Assembly (NCBI GenBank): GCA_023664445.1
Contig: JAMPFN010000012.1
Span: 1-52,443 of the forward strand
DNA: 52,443 bases
Direction of reading: 5' to 3'
Source: Clostridium sp.
GTDB lineage: Bacteria; Bacillota; Clostridia; Oscillospirales; Ruminococcaceae
A program made the translations under genes and the position numbers. Position 1 is the first letter of the stretch, and each line of letters starts with the position of its first letter. The notes under the pieces were generated by a model. That model was not told the origin of the DNA and searched no databases. It worked only from the letters and a program-made list of their open reading frames with translations. Below, piece by piece: positions 16,279-24,701 of this stretch.

Positions 16279-16821
16279 TTATTTCTGAGTAAGTTCTTCC
16301 AAAATACGTGAAAATTCCTCAATGTTTTTGTTGCATTCATTTATGGTGTTATGCGTATTTTTAAGCTGAGCGTCCAGTTTCTTTACGGAATCGCTTATAA
16401 GCTTGATTGCCGATTCGATCTCGTCGGCAGATTCCATACTTGTATCTGCAAGGCTTCGTATTTCCTGGGTTACAACAGCAAATCCTTTTCCGTTTTCCTT
16501 TGCATGCGTTGCTTCAACATATGCGTTAAATCCAAGTATTCTTGTGTTTGTTGCAACGTCCTGAATGACTTTTACCGTCTGCATTGTTGAATTTATCCTT
16601 GAAACGGAATCCTGTGCCATATTTTCAAGACTTTCAAATTCCTCATTCAGCTTGTTCATCTGACTGCCGCTTAGCTTTATAAGATGTTCTGCATCTTGTA
16701 ATTTGCTCAGAGCAGCGGAACTGAGATCAGTACTATTGCTGTTTTGTAAATCAGTAAAATTACTTTCATTTGCAAAATCATTTTGAACATCTTGCATGAA
16801 ATTTCCGTCATCAAAATTCAT
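16279..16821 (-). CDS. Soluble minimal MCP-like protein (signalling hairpin only)
   Basis: A 180-residue protein consisting of little more than the chemoreceptor signalling hairpin. Residues about 87-130 (VATNTRILGFNAYVEATHAK, then NGKGFAVVTQEIRSLADTS) align with the universal tip motif. There is no transmembrane segment, HAMP or recognisable sensor; the first 35 residues are polar and low complexity. It has its own promoter (16881-16909) and terminator, and GGGGGA precedes the ATG, so it looks expressed and not a fragment. It might act as a soluble receptor, a decoy for CheA/CheW, or a partner in mixed arrays. The tip substitutions (NTRILGFNAY for QTNLLALNAA) are unusual. Confidence 0.8.
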   Translation of the reverse strand: MNFDDGNFMQDVQNDFANESNFTDLQNSNSTDLSSAALSKLQDAEHLIKLSGSQMNKLNEEFESLENMAQDSVSRINSTMQTVKVIQDVATNTRILGFNAYVEATHAKENGKGFAVVTQEIRSLADTSMESADEIESAIKLISDSVKKLDAQLKNTHNTINECNKNIEEFSRILEELTQK

Positions 16822-16880
16822 TGAAACATCCCCCGTTTAGTTTTTTACTTGCATCGCGTTAGATAAAACGCTATAATATT

Positions 16881-16909
16881 ATTTTATGTCATTTATCGTG
16901 ATTTGTCAA
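16881..16909 (-). promoter_or_regulatory. Promoter of the mini-receptor gene
   Basis: Minus strand TTGACA (16909-16904), 17 bases, TAAAAT (16886-16881). The start codon is about 60 bases downstream. Confidence 0.7.
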
Positions 16910-17061
16910 TAGATTTCAGCGAAATTGTGCAAAAATTGTGAATAAAAAATTTTTTTGGTAAAAAAACCGCAAATAGCGCATTTTACGACTTTTACGCATG
17001 TTTCGATAAATTTTTTTATCATAAAATACGGATATTTTTCATATTAATTAAACCAAGGGGC

Positions 17062-17090
17062 TTGACTTTATTCCAAAAATTTTATATAAT
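17062..17090 (+). promoter_or_regulatory. Upstream promoter (P1) of the fliG operon
   Basis: TTGACT (17062-17067), 17 bases, TATAAT (17085-17090). It lies about 315 bases before fliG, upstream of both tandem family E elements. Confidence 0.65.
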
Positions 17091-17160
17091 ATTAACAGTT
17101 TTAATAGTGCGATTCCGATTCTATTGTGTCGAAATTTCTCATTTATTTGAAAAAATAGTA

Positions 17161-17189
17161 TTGTCAAACTGTTAAAAATGTGGTATAAT
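17161..17189 (+). promoter_or_regulatory. Downstream promoter (P2) of the fliG operon, using the repeat end as its -10
   Basis: TTGTCA (17161-17166), 17 bases, TATAAT (17184-17189) with TGG before it (extended -10). The TGGTATAAT here is also the left terminal repeat of family E copy 1. Confidence 0.65.
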
Positions 17190-17279
17190 AAGCATAAGAG
17201 CTTATTATAATTTATTTAAAGTCCTTGCAGATACGCAAATTTTAGAAATTTGCTTCCTGCATATCGGACGATCATATCA
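17181..17279. repeat. Family E palindromic element, copy 1
   Basis: About 99 bases bounded by TGGTATAAT and the degenerate inverted end ATCATATCA. Inside are the hairpin AATAAGC/GCTTATT and a larger nested stem (GTCC...GGAC, GCAG...CTGC, GCAAATT...AATTTGC). It is repeated as copy 2 with a 113-base period and as a third, inverted copy at 48965-49060. It forms the start of the fliG leader. Confidence 0.85.
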
Positions 17280-17293
17280 TAAATAAAAATTTA

Positions 17294-17378
17294 TGATATG
17301 ATAAGCATAAGAGCTTATTATAATTTATTTAAAGTCCTCGCAGATATGCAAATTTTAAATTTGCTTCCTGCGGATTCT
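17294..17378. repeat. Family E palindromic element, copy 2 (truncated right end)
   Basis: Starts with TGATATGAT and repeats the copy 1 order: ATAAGCATAAGAGCTTAT, then AAGTCCTCGCAG, GCAAATTTTAAATTTGC and CTGCGG. The right terminal repeat is missing. Copy 1's right end and copy 2's left end form another hairpin (ATCATATCATAAAT with ATTTATGATATGAT). It ends about 28 bases before the fliG start. Confidence 0.85.
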
Positions 17379-17405
17379 CTATTGCTTTTTGGAGGAGGAA
17401 GATAA

Positions 17406-18422
17406 ATGGTAAGACCGGCGCCGGCAGAGGAAAAACTTACTTCTGCAAGTAAGGCGGCAGCATTTATTGTTGCGTTGGGTGAAGAAACAGCTGCAGAGGT
17501 TTATAAATATCTCAATAATGACGAGATAGAAGCTTTGTCGCTCGAGGTTTCAAATATCGATAACCTTAATCAGGATCAGATAAAAGAAGTCATGGACGAA
17601 TTTTATGAACTGTTTATCACTCAAAAAATGATTGCAGAGGGCGGACGCGAGTATTCTATGAACGTCCTTGTTAACGCATTCGGAAAAGATAAAGCAAAAG
17701 CGATAATGGAAAAGATCCAGAATTCAAACAGAGCTTTTGACTTTCTTAAAAATGTTGATTATAAGAGCATTCTGACGATGTTGCAAAACGAGCTGCCTCA
17801 GACGATCGCGTTTGTGCTGTCGCATTTAAGCTCAAAAAAATCTGCACAGATTTTGGCAGAGCTTCCAAATAATCTTCAAGTTGAGATATTCAAGCGTATC
17901 GCTGATCTTGACAGTATTTCTCCCGAGATCATAAGAAGCGTTGAAGAAATGGTCGCTGAAAAGGTAAGCTCGGTAACGTCTGTTGAAAAGACCGACTTCG
18001 GCGGTGTTGATTATCTTGCTGACGTTATGAATAATCTCGATACAAGAACCGAAAAGCTTATTATGGAAGAACTCAACGAAACAGATCCTGAACTTGTTGA
18101 TGAAATTCAGAAGAAAATGTTCGTATTCGACGATATTGTATTCCTCGAAAGCAGAGAGATACAGGTTCTTCTCAGAGAGTGCGATACGAAAGATATTACG
18201 GTTGCTCTCAAGGCGTCGAGTCCGGAGGTTTCAAAGGTCATATTCAGCAATATGTCGCAGCGTCAGCAGGAAACTATCAAAACGGATCTCCAGTATCTCC
18301 ACAATGTTCGTATGCGTGATGTCGAAGAGGCACAGAGAAAGATCATCGATACGATCAGAAGACTTGAGGGCGCAGGTGAGATCGTCATTTCCAAGGGCGG
18401 TATGGATGAAATAATTCCTTAA
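17406..18422 (+). CDS. fliG: Flagellar motor switch protein FliG
   Basis: FliG is the C-ring protein that contacts the stator and generates torque. The 338-residue length is standard. The middle domain carries the variant LPQTIAFVLSHL of the EHPQTIA motif (about 130-142). The C-terminal domain holds the torque helix region FVFDDIVFLESREIQVLLREC (about 239-259) with its alternating charges. GGAGGAGG at 17391-17398 supports the start. It heads fliG-cheA-cheW-cheR-cheB-cheW. This is an uncommon neighbour set, since fliG is usually next to fliF and fliH, neither of which is here. Confidence 0.96.
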   Translation: MVRPAPAEEKLTSASKAAAFIVALGEETAAEVYKYLNNDEIEALSLEVSNIDNLNQDQIKEVMDEFYELFITQKMIAEGGREYSMNVLVNAFGKDKAKAIMEKIQNSNRAFDFLKNVDYKSILTMLQNELPQTIAFVLSHLSSKKSAQILAELPNNLQVEIFKRIADLDSISPEIIRSVEEMVAEKVSSVTSVEKTDFGGVDYLADVMNNLDTRTEKLIMEELNETDPELVDEIQKKMFVFDDIVFLESREIQVLLRECDTKDITVALKASSPEVSKVIFSNMSQRQQETIKTDLQYLHNVRMRDVEEAQRKIIDTIRRLEGAGEIVISKGGMDEIIP

Positions 18423-18473
18423 AATAAATCTTGTTTTACTTTTCTTAAAATATTAACAGGTAGGTGTAAAATT

Positions 18474-20624
18474 ATGAGCAGATTTGACGCAAGTATGGAA
18501 AGCATGATAGATATGTATATCTACGAATCCACGTCGTTGCTTGAACAGTTGGATCAGATTCTGATAAAGACGGAGAGCAACAATGCAGGGTTTGAAGAAG
18601 AGGATATCAATGAGATATTCCGTATCATGCATACCATAAAAGGCAGTTCGGCTATGATGGGACTGGAAAATATGTCGACCCTCGCGCACAGGATCGAGGA
18701 CATGTTTTTCATTATAAGAGAGGAAAAACCGGTCATTGAATCGACAGATGTCCTTTTTAATCTTGTATTTTCGTCATCAGACCTGCTGAAAGCTGAAATT
18801 GATATGCTGCTTGATGATGATTCCGAGCCGACGGATTTCAGCGAACAGATAGCTAAGATCGAGAAGTTCGTCGAGTATCTTAAAACAGGAAAGAAACCCG
18901 GCGAGGGGGACGGCGGCGACGCTCCCACGGCAGCAGAGGACAAGCCGGCAGGAGGTTCCGAAGCGGCTCCCGAAGCAAGCGGTATGACAAAGATCCGAGT
19001 GTTCTTTGAGGAAAACTGTGAAATGGAAAACCTCAGAGCATTGCTGATCGTTCAAAAAATATCGGAATTTTGTAAGGAACTCAAATATGAGCCTGCGGAT
19101 ATTGAAACAAACAGCGAATCCGCAAAGCAGATAAATGAAAACGGATTTTTGCTTATGATCGACGCTAATGAGGACGATTATCCGAATATTATCGGCGAGA
19201 TTGAAGGCGCTATCAACGTCAGAGCTTATGAAATTGAAGAAAATCCGACTGCGGCTGCGGACGGCGGAGCCGCTCCGGAAGCAAGCCCACAGCCCGAACA
19301 GCCTAAGCAGGAAGCTCCGGCTGAAACTAAGACTGCGCCGGAACCTGTGAAGGAAGCAAAGCCGGATGCTCCGAAAGCGGCTTCGGCAAATACGACTGAA
19401 CAGATAAATAACAAGCTTTCACAGAAAAACAGCGGAGGTTCAAAGAGTAAACAGAGCCTTATCAGCGTAAATCTCAATAAGCTTGACCAGCTTCAGGATA
19501 TGGTCGGCGAGATCGTTATCGCAGAAGCAATGGTAACTGCAAATCCCGATCTTAAGGGTCTTAAAATCGATAATTTCCAGAAATCGGCAAGACAGCTCAG
19601 AAAGCTTACGGACGAGCTTCAGGATATCGTAATGTCTATCAGAATGGTTCCGCTTTCCGGCGTATTCAATAAGATGACAAGAATTGTCCGCGATATGAAA
19701 GTCAAGCTTAATAAGGATGTTGATCTCGTATTTGAGGGCGAGGATACGGAAGTTGACAAGAGCATTATTGATAACCTTAACGATCCGCTTATGCATATGG
19801 TCAGAAATTCAATGGATCATGGTATTGAGGAGCATCAGGAGGATCGTATAGCGGCAGGAAAGCCTGCTAAGGGTACTATAACGCTTTCGGCTTACAATAC
19901 TTCCGGCGAGGTTATAATCGTTGTTGCCGATGACGGCGGCGGAATCGACACTAGCAGAGTTCTTCAGAAAGCAAGAGATAACGGCATTCTCTATAAGCCC
20001 GAAGAAGAATATACCGATAAGGAAATATTCAACCTTGTTATGCTGCCGGGATTTTCGACGAATACTGAAGTTACCGAATATTCCGGACGTGGAGTCGGTA
20101 TGGACGTCGTTCAGAAGAGCATCGAAAAGATTGGCGGAACTGTTTCAGTTGACAGTAAATGGGGAGAGGGTACAAACTTTATCATAAAAATTCCGCTTTC
20201 ACTCGCTATTGTTGACGGTATCGAAGTTTCCGTCGGTTCGTCCCTCTTTACTATACCAATAAATTCTATCAAGGAGTTTATAAAGCTTAACAAAAATCAG
20301 CTGCTTCATGATACCTCTCACAGAGAAATCGTGAAAATCAGAAATAAATGCTATCCGCTTATCAGACTGCATGAATTTTACGGTCTTGAACCTAAAAGCG
20401 ACAGTATTTTCGACGGTGTTGTCGTTCTTGTCGAATCGGAAGGAAAGAGCGCGTGCATTCTCGTTGACGAACTTGTCGGAGAGCAGCAGGTAGTTGTAAA
20501 ACCGTTCTCACCTATGTTCAGCCGATATAATATCAAGCAGAGAGGTATGTCGGGCTGTTCTATCCTTGGCGACGGAAGTATTACGATAATACTTGATATT
20601 GGCAATATAATTTTAGATAATTGA
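18474..20624 (+). CDS. cheA: Chemotaxis histidine kinase CheA
   Basis: CheA couples receptor state to phosphorylation of CheY and CheB. The 716-residue protein has an N-terminal HPt domain with phospho-acceptor H53 (IMHTIKGSSAMMGL), a P2 docking region at about 170-255, two Ala/Pro/Glu-rich linkers, a dimerisation domain at about 320-385, an HATPase at about 390-570 (N box LMHMVRNSMDHGIE, then DDGGGID, GRGVGMDVV, GEGTNF) and a CheW-like P5 domain from about 575. All key residues are present. Spacing to fliG is 51 bases; TAGGTG precedes the ATG. It is the central component linking the two receptors in this window to the switch proteins. Confidence 0.97.
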   Translation: MSRFDASMESMIDMYIYESTSLLEQLDQILIKTESNNAGFEEEDINEIFRIMHTIKGSSAMMGLENMSTLAHRIEDMFFIIREEKPVIESTDVLFNLVFSSSDLLKAEIDMLLDDDSEPTDFSEQIAKIEKFVEYLKTGKKPGEGDGGDAPTAAEDKPAGGSEAAPEASGMTKIRVFFEENCEMENLRALLIVQKISEFCKELKYEPADIETNSESAKQINENGFLLMIDANEDDYPNIIGEIEGAINVRAYEIEENPTAAADGGAAPEASPQPEQPKQEAPAETKTAPEPVKEAKPDAPKAASANTTEQINNKLSQKNSGGSKSKQSLISVNLNKLDQLQDMVGEIVIAEAMVTANPDLKGLKIDNFQKSARQLRKLTDELQDIVMSIRMVPLSGVFNKMTRIVRDMKVKLNKDVDLVFEGEDTEVDKSIIDNLNDPLMHMVRNSMDHGIEEHQEDRIAAGKPAKGTITLSAYNTSGEVIIVVADDGGGIDTSRVLQKARDNGILYKPEEEYTDKEIFNLVMLPGFSTNTEVTEYSGRGVGMDVVQKSIEKIGGTVSVDSKWGEGTNFIIKIPLSLAIVDGIEVSVGSSLFTIPINSIKEFIKLNKNQLLHDTSHREIVKIRNKCYPLIRLHEFYGLEPKSDSIFDGVVVLVESEGKSACILVDELVGEQQVVVKPFSPMFSRYNIKQRGMSGCSILGDGSITIILDIGNIILDN

Positions 20625-20644
20625 TAAGAACGGGGTGAAAATAA

Positions 20645-21112
20645 ATGTCAAACGAATTAAATGTACAGCCGACAAAAGGTGATTTTAATCTGAGCGGCGG
20701 ACAGATCCTTCTGTATTACATAGACGATATTCTTTACGGCGTTGAGATAGAACATGTAATTGAAATAATAGGAATGCAGCCTATTACTATAGTTCCGGGC
20801 GTTCCGAGTTTTATAAAGGGAGTTATTAACATCAGAGGTAAAGTTATTCCTGTAATAAGCATCAGAGATAAGATAAATCAGCCTGAAATTCCTTATGATG
20901 AAAAGACTTGTATCATTATAGTTGAGGTTGACGATATGACAGTCGGACTTATAGTAGACTGTGTTCGCGAGATCGAAACTATCTTGCCGACAGACACATG
21001 CTCGGCGCCTGACTTTAAAACTGTAAATCAGAATCAGTATATTCAGTGTATTATTGACTCAAACGGCGAAATAAAACAGCTGCTTGATATACATAGATTA
21101 GTTTTGGAGTGA
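20645..21112 (+). CDS. cheW: Chemotaxis coupling protein CheW (first copy)
   Basis: SH3-like adaptor that joins CheA to receptors in the array. In this 155-residue protein the motif VPGVPSFIKGVINIRGKVIP (about 51-70) is the signature of CheW. An approximately 20-residue N-terminal extension is rich in polar residues. It lies between cheA and cheR with eight bases to cheR. A second, different CheW follows cheB, so two coupling proteins are co-transcribed. Confidence 0.96.
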   Translation: MSNELNVQPTKGDFNLSGGQILLYYIDDILYGVEIEHVIEIIGMQPITIVPGVPSFIKGVINIRGKVIPVISIRDKINQPEIPYDEKTCIIIVEVDDMTVGLIVDCVREIETILPTDTCSAPDFKTVNQNQYIQCIIDSNGEIKQLLDIHRLVLE

Positions 21113-21119
21113 TTATTTT

Positions 21120-21929
21120 ATGGCTTTGAAAATTACCGATGCCGAATTTAACAGATTAGTAAAATTTATGCATTCGACTTATGGAATAGATCTCAGTAAA
21201 AAGCGTATACTTATTGAGGGAAGACTTTCCAATACGCTTGCTGAAAAAGGATTTACCAATTATAATCAGTATATGGACAGCATATTTGCCGATAAATCCG
21301 GCAGAGAAACCGTTGAGCTCATAAATAAGCTTACGACGAATCATACATATTTCATGAGAGAACCGCAGCATTTTGAATTTATGAAGCAGGTATTTTTGCC
21401 CTATATTGAAAAAACGGTAAAGGACAGAGATGTCAGGATCTGGTGTGCTGCGTCTTCGTCGGGAGAAGAACCATATACTATCGCAATGGTTATCGACGAC
21501 TATTTCGGGCAAAGAAGAGCCGGTTGGGATCTTAGGATTCTCGCCACAGACATTTCAACAAGGGTATTGGATAAGGCGAAGAAAGCCACATACCCGGCGG
21601 AAGCGCTTGAATCGCTTCCGGCAGATTGGAAAAGAAAATATTTCACGGCAAATGCTGACGGAACATATACGGTGGTCGACAGAATAAGGAAAGAAGTAAT
21701 ATACAAGCAGTTTAATCTTATGGATAAGATTGTGTATAAGAAACCTTATGATTTGATCTCCTGCCGTAATGTTATGATCTATTTCGATGCGCCCACAAAG
21801 GACGCTTTGGTCGAAAGATTCTATGATGTTTCAAAGCAGGGCGCATACCTTTTCATAGGACACGCGGAATCAGTATCCAAAAAATCAAGATATAATTTCG
21901 TTCAGCCTGCCATTTATCAGAAAAAGTAA
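21120..21929 (+). CDS. cheR: Chemoreceptor methyltransferase CheR
   Basis: SAM-dependent methyltransferase that methylates receptor glutamates. In this 269-residue protein the all-helical N-terminal domain is followed by the SAM site WCAASSSGEEPYTIAMV (about 105-121), then DISTRVLDKAK and the RNVMIYFD motif near 218. Length and motifs are standard. No TPR or tether domain is present, consistent with the absence of a tethering pentapeptide on the large receptor here. Confidence 0.96.
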   Translation: MALKITDAEFNRLVKFMHSTYGIDLSKKRILIEGRLSNTLAEKGFTNYNQYMDSIFADKSGRETVELINKLTTNHTYFMREPQHFEFMKQVFLPYIEKTVKDRDVRIWCAASSSGEEPYTIAMVIDDYFGQRRAGWDLRILATDISTRVLDKAKKATYPAEALESLPADWKRKYFTANADGTYTVVDRIRKEVIYKQFNLMDKIVYKKPYDLISCRNVMIYFDAPTKDALVERFYDVSKQGAYLFIGHAESVSKKSRYNFVQPAIYQKK

Positions 21930-21947
21930 AATTGGAGGTCTTACGAT

Positions 21948-22976
21948 ATGCTTGAAAAAAAAATAAAACTTCTTATAGTAGATGATTCGGTTTTCTTCAG
22001 AGAAACCCTGGCAAAATTTTTTGCAAATGATAAAATAATCGATGTTGTCGGAAGGGCCGGAGATCCCTATGAGGCAAGAGATAAGATAATTCAGCTTCGT
22101 CCCGATGTTATGACGTTGGATGTTGAAATGCCTAAAATGAGCGGTATACAGTTTCTTAAAAAGGTAATTCCCCAGTATCCTATACCGACAGTTATTGTTT
22201 CTTCAGCGCCTATCAAGGCGTTTGACGCGCTTGATGCGGGTGCTGTTGATTACGTTAAAAAGGCTTTGATAAAAAATCCTCAGGATATGCAGTCTTTTGC
22301 TGTCGATCTTAGAAATAAGGTTATTACCGCTTCACAGGCGAAGGTCATTCAGAAAAGACCGGGAGCAATGCCGCCGGGAGGCGTTGTGACACCGCATATA
22401 AGCGGTACTGCTACAAATATGGTTATTGCAATGGGAGCTTCCACAGGCGGTACTGACGCTTTGCAGACGGTTCTTACAACAATGCCGGCAAACAGTCCGC
22501 CGATAGTTATAGTTCAGCATATGCCACCGGTATTTACCAAAATGTTCGCAGACAGACTTAATAAGCTCTGTAAGATTGAGATAAAGGAAGCTGAAAACGG
22601 CGACAGACTCAGACAGGGACTTGCGCTTTTGGCGCCGGGCGATTTCCAGATGAGTCTGCAAAAGGACGTCAGAGGTTACTATGTAAAGGTCGCGCCGGGT
22701 GAAAAGGTTTCGGGACACCGTCCTTCGGTCGATCATCTTTTCCACAGCGTCGCAAAGGTCGCCGGAAAAAATGTTATCGGCGTTATTATGACGGGAATGG
22801 GATCAGACGGCGCAAACGGCATGGTCGCAATGAAAAATGCCGGAGCTTATACTATAGGTCAGGATAAGGATTCCTGCGTTGTTTATGGTATGCCGATGTG
22901 TGCATACAATCAGGGAGGATGCTGTATACAGGTACCTCTTGATAAAATAAGTGCTACAATTTGTAAACAATTGTAA
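21948..22976 (+). CDS. cheB: Protein-glutamate methylesterase/deamidase CheB
   Basis: Removes receptor methyl groups when phosphorylated by CheA. In this 342-residue protein the N-terminal receiver has its phospho-acceptor at D58. The C-terminal esterase has catalytic S165 (GASTGG), H191 (VQHMPP) and D287 (GMGSDG), the canonical spacing. The linker between domains is about 25 residues. It forms the adaptation pair with the upstream cheR; together with CheC/CheD the organism has both methylation and CheC/CheD adaptation, as in Bacillus. Confidence 0.97.
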   Translation: MLEKKIKLLIVDDSVFFRETLAKFFANDKIIDVVGRAGDPYEARDKIIQLRPDVMTLDVEMPKMSGIQFLKKVIPQYPIPTVIVSSAPIKAFDALDAGAVDYVKKALIKNPQDMQSFAVDLRNKVITASQAKVIQKRPGAMPPGGVVTPHISGTATNMVIAMGASTGGTDALQTVLTTMPANSPPIVIVQHMPPVFTKMFADRLNKLCKIEIKEAENGDRLRQGLALLAPGDFQMSLQKDVRGYYVKVAPGEKVSGHRPSVDHLFHSVAKVAGKNVIGVIMTGMGSDGANGMVAMKNAGAYTIGQDKDSCVVYGMPMCAYNQGGCCIQVPLDKISATICKQL

Positions 22977-23000
22977 AGACAAAATCCGGAGGTTTAAATA

Positions 23001-23531
23001 ATGAGTAATATCCTAAACAGATTCTATGATCATGATGAGATCGAACAGAATGAAGCAATTGAAATAAGTGAAAAATATCTTTCTTTTTTGATTGATAATC
23101 AGTATTATGCCTTTCATATCAACGACGTAAATGAGATTATTAAGATGCAGGATATTACTCCTGTGCCTGAATTTCCGGATTATGCCAAGGGTATCATCAA
23201 TCTAAGAGGCTTGTTGGTTCCAATTATTGATGTTCGTTTGAGATTTTCTAAATCCGAAGCGGAATACGATGAAAGAACATGTATAATCGTTCTTAATATG
23301 CAGGAAATTGAAGTTGGTTTTATCGTTGATACGGTCGATGAAGTGCTTGATATCGATGAAAAGGACATTTCACCTGTTCCAAAGCTTTCTGACGCAAAGA
23401 CAAGAAAGTTTATCTCGGGCGTCGGCAAAACTCCTAAGAAGATCATTATGCTTCTTGACGCTCAGAAAATGCTTAATGATGAGGAAATAAAGAGTCTTGA
23501 GATTCTTGATGAGCAATCGGATGAAGCTTAA
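23001..23531 (+). CDS. CheW-like coupling protein (second copy)
   Basis: A 176-residue CheW-family adaptor with PVPEFPDYAKGIINLRGLLVP at about 53-73 and a conserved FIVDTVDEVLDI. It differs from the first CheW by an acidic N-terminal extension (about 25 residues) and an acidic tail. It could be CheV-like in role, but it has no receiver domain, so CheW is the safer call. It ends the fliG operon at the terminator 23538-23577. Two CheW types may build mixed arrays for the membrane and soluble receptors; that is inference. Confidence 0.93.
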   Translation: MSNILNRFYDHDEIEQNEAIEISEKYLSFLIDNQYYAFHINDVNEIIKMQDITPVPEFPDYAKGIINLRGLLVPIIDVRLRFSKSEAEYDERTCIIVLNMQEIEVGFIVDTVDEVLDIDEKDISPVPKLSDAKTRKFISGVGKTPKKIIMLLDAQKMLNDEEIKSLEILDEQSDEA

Positions 23532-23537
23532 TATAGT

Positions 23538-23578
23538 ACCGCACAAGGCTGTTTGTGGTCTTTGTGCGGTGTTTTTTT
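23538..23578 (+). terminator. Terminator of the fliG-che operon
   Basis: ACCGCACAA (23538-23546) pairs with TTGTGCGGT (23562-23570), followed by GTTTTTTT. Confidence 0.92.
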
Positions 23579-23600
23579 GGAAATTTAACGGAGATGAAAT

Positions 23601-24437
23601 ATGAATAAAAAATGTATTTTTCTTGATATTGACGGTACTGTGCGCGATCCTTTTTACGGCGTTCCCGATTCCGCGTGGAAAGCAATATCCGCTGCGGAGA
23701 AAAACGGTCATCTTGCGGTCGTATGTACAGGACGTCCGATAGGACTTATCCCCGATGATTTTCCTCTGAACAAGTTTGACGGCGTCATTGCAGGCGGAGG
23801 CTGCTATATAGAAATAAACGGCATCGTGCTGCTTGACGAAGAAATCCGCGCTGATACCGTTAAAAAATGCAGCAGTATATTGCATGAAAGCGGTATACTT
23901 CACCGTATAGAAACCAAAAACACGATCTATATTGAGCCCGAAATGACTGATATGCTTGGTTTTTTGGGAGAGAAAACCAATAACAGTAATTCTGAAATAA
24001 AGCAGATGATCGCGCGCCAAAATAAATTTGATTTCAGACATACGATAGATGAGTTTCTGAAAAATCCCGAGCCTGCCGTAAAATTTTGTACTGTTTCCGA
24101 TAATGACAAGCTTCAGTACATAAATAAAATATTTGGCGGGGAATTTAATGTTATCGCTCATTTTAACGATGATAATACGGTAAATACCGAGATCGTCCAA
24201 AGCGGATTTGATAAGGGGAGCGCAGTTAAGATCTTCTGCCGCGAACTGGGAGTGGATTTTGAAGATACCGTTGCTTTTGGGGACAGTATGAACGATATCG
24301 ATATGTTTAATGCGGTAAAAATAACTGCCGCAATGAAAAACGGAGAGCCGCTGCTTTGTGAAAAGGCGGATATTATATGCGATGATATTATGAAAGACGG
24401 GTTATATGACGGGTTTGTAAAGGCAGGTCTTATTTGA
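23601..24437 (+). CDS. HAD-superfamily hydrolase, Cof type
   Basis: Predicted phosphatase acting on small phosphorylated metabolites. In this 278-residue protein motif I is FLDIDGTV (nucleophile Asp in DIDGT), motif II lies in VCTGRP, the conserved Lys in FDKGSAVK, and motif IV in FGDSMNDIDMF, in the order and spacing of Cof/YbiV-type enzymes with a large C2 cap. No signal peptide. ACGGAGATG precedes the ATG. It is likely monocistronic after the che terminator; its stop codon overlaps the left arm of the family B palindrome that follows. Substrate cannot be predicted. Confidence 0.9.
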   Translation: MNKKCIFLDIDGTVRDPFYGVPDSAWKAISAAEKNGHLAVVCTGRPIGLIPDDFPLNKFDGVIAGGGCYIEINGIVLLDEEIRADTVKKCSSILHESGILHRIETKNTIYIEPEMTDMLGFLGEKTNNSNSEIKQMIARQNKFDFRHTIDEFLKNPEPAVKFCTVSDNDKLQYINKIFGGEFNVIAHFNDDNTVNTEIVQSGFDKGSAVKIFCRELGVDFEDTVAFGDSMNDIDMFNAVKITAAMKNGEPLLCEKADIICDDIMKDGLYDGFVKAGLI

Positions 24438-24599
24438 GAGCTTGTATTCATAGGTTTTACGTATGTCTTTTCGGCAAATTTTGTTGCTGAGCCGCGTCAT
24501 TTTTTCTTGCAATACGCAAGTATTCCTGCAAAAAAATTTCTTGTCATTATCAAAATTATACCGGAAAATCCGTACATAAGCCCTATGAATACAAGCTCT
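24437..24599. repeat. Family B palindromic element, copy 1
   Basis: A 163-base element with perfect 18-base terminal inverted repeats: AGAGCTTGTATTCATAGG (24437-24454) and its complement at 24582-24599. The interior (TTTTCGGCAAATTTT, then a TACGCAAGTA-like centre) matches copy 2 at 49566-49729. The arms differ from copy 2 in the distal positions yet pair perfectly within each copy. Confidence 0.85.
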
Positions 24600-24639
24600 G
24601 ATATATTTTGTTAGAATTACACAAAATTATGCTTTGTCA

Positions 24640-24668
24640 TTGACAAAAAATTCTAAATGATATAAAAT
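24640..24668 (+). promoter_or_regulatory. Promoter of the D,D-carboxypeptidase gene
   Basis: TTGACA (24640-24645), 17 bases, TAAAAT (24663-24668); the start codon follows at 24702. Confidence 0.75.
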
Positions 24669-24701
24669 GATAAAAAGAATGATCAGATTGGAGTGATATA
24701 T

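Noticed and set aside
17181..17378. CRISPR-like tandem repeats before fliG
   Set aside because: Only two long repeats with internal palindromes, no spacers of regular length and no cas genes in the window.
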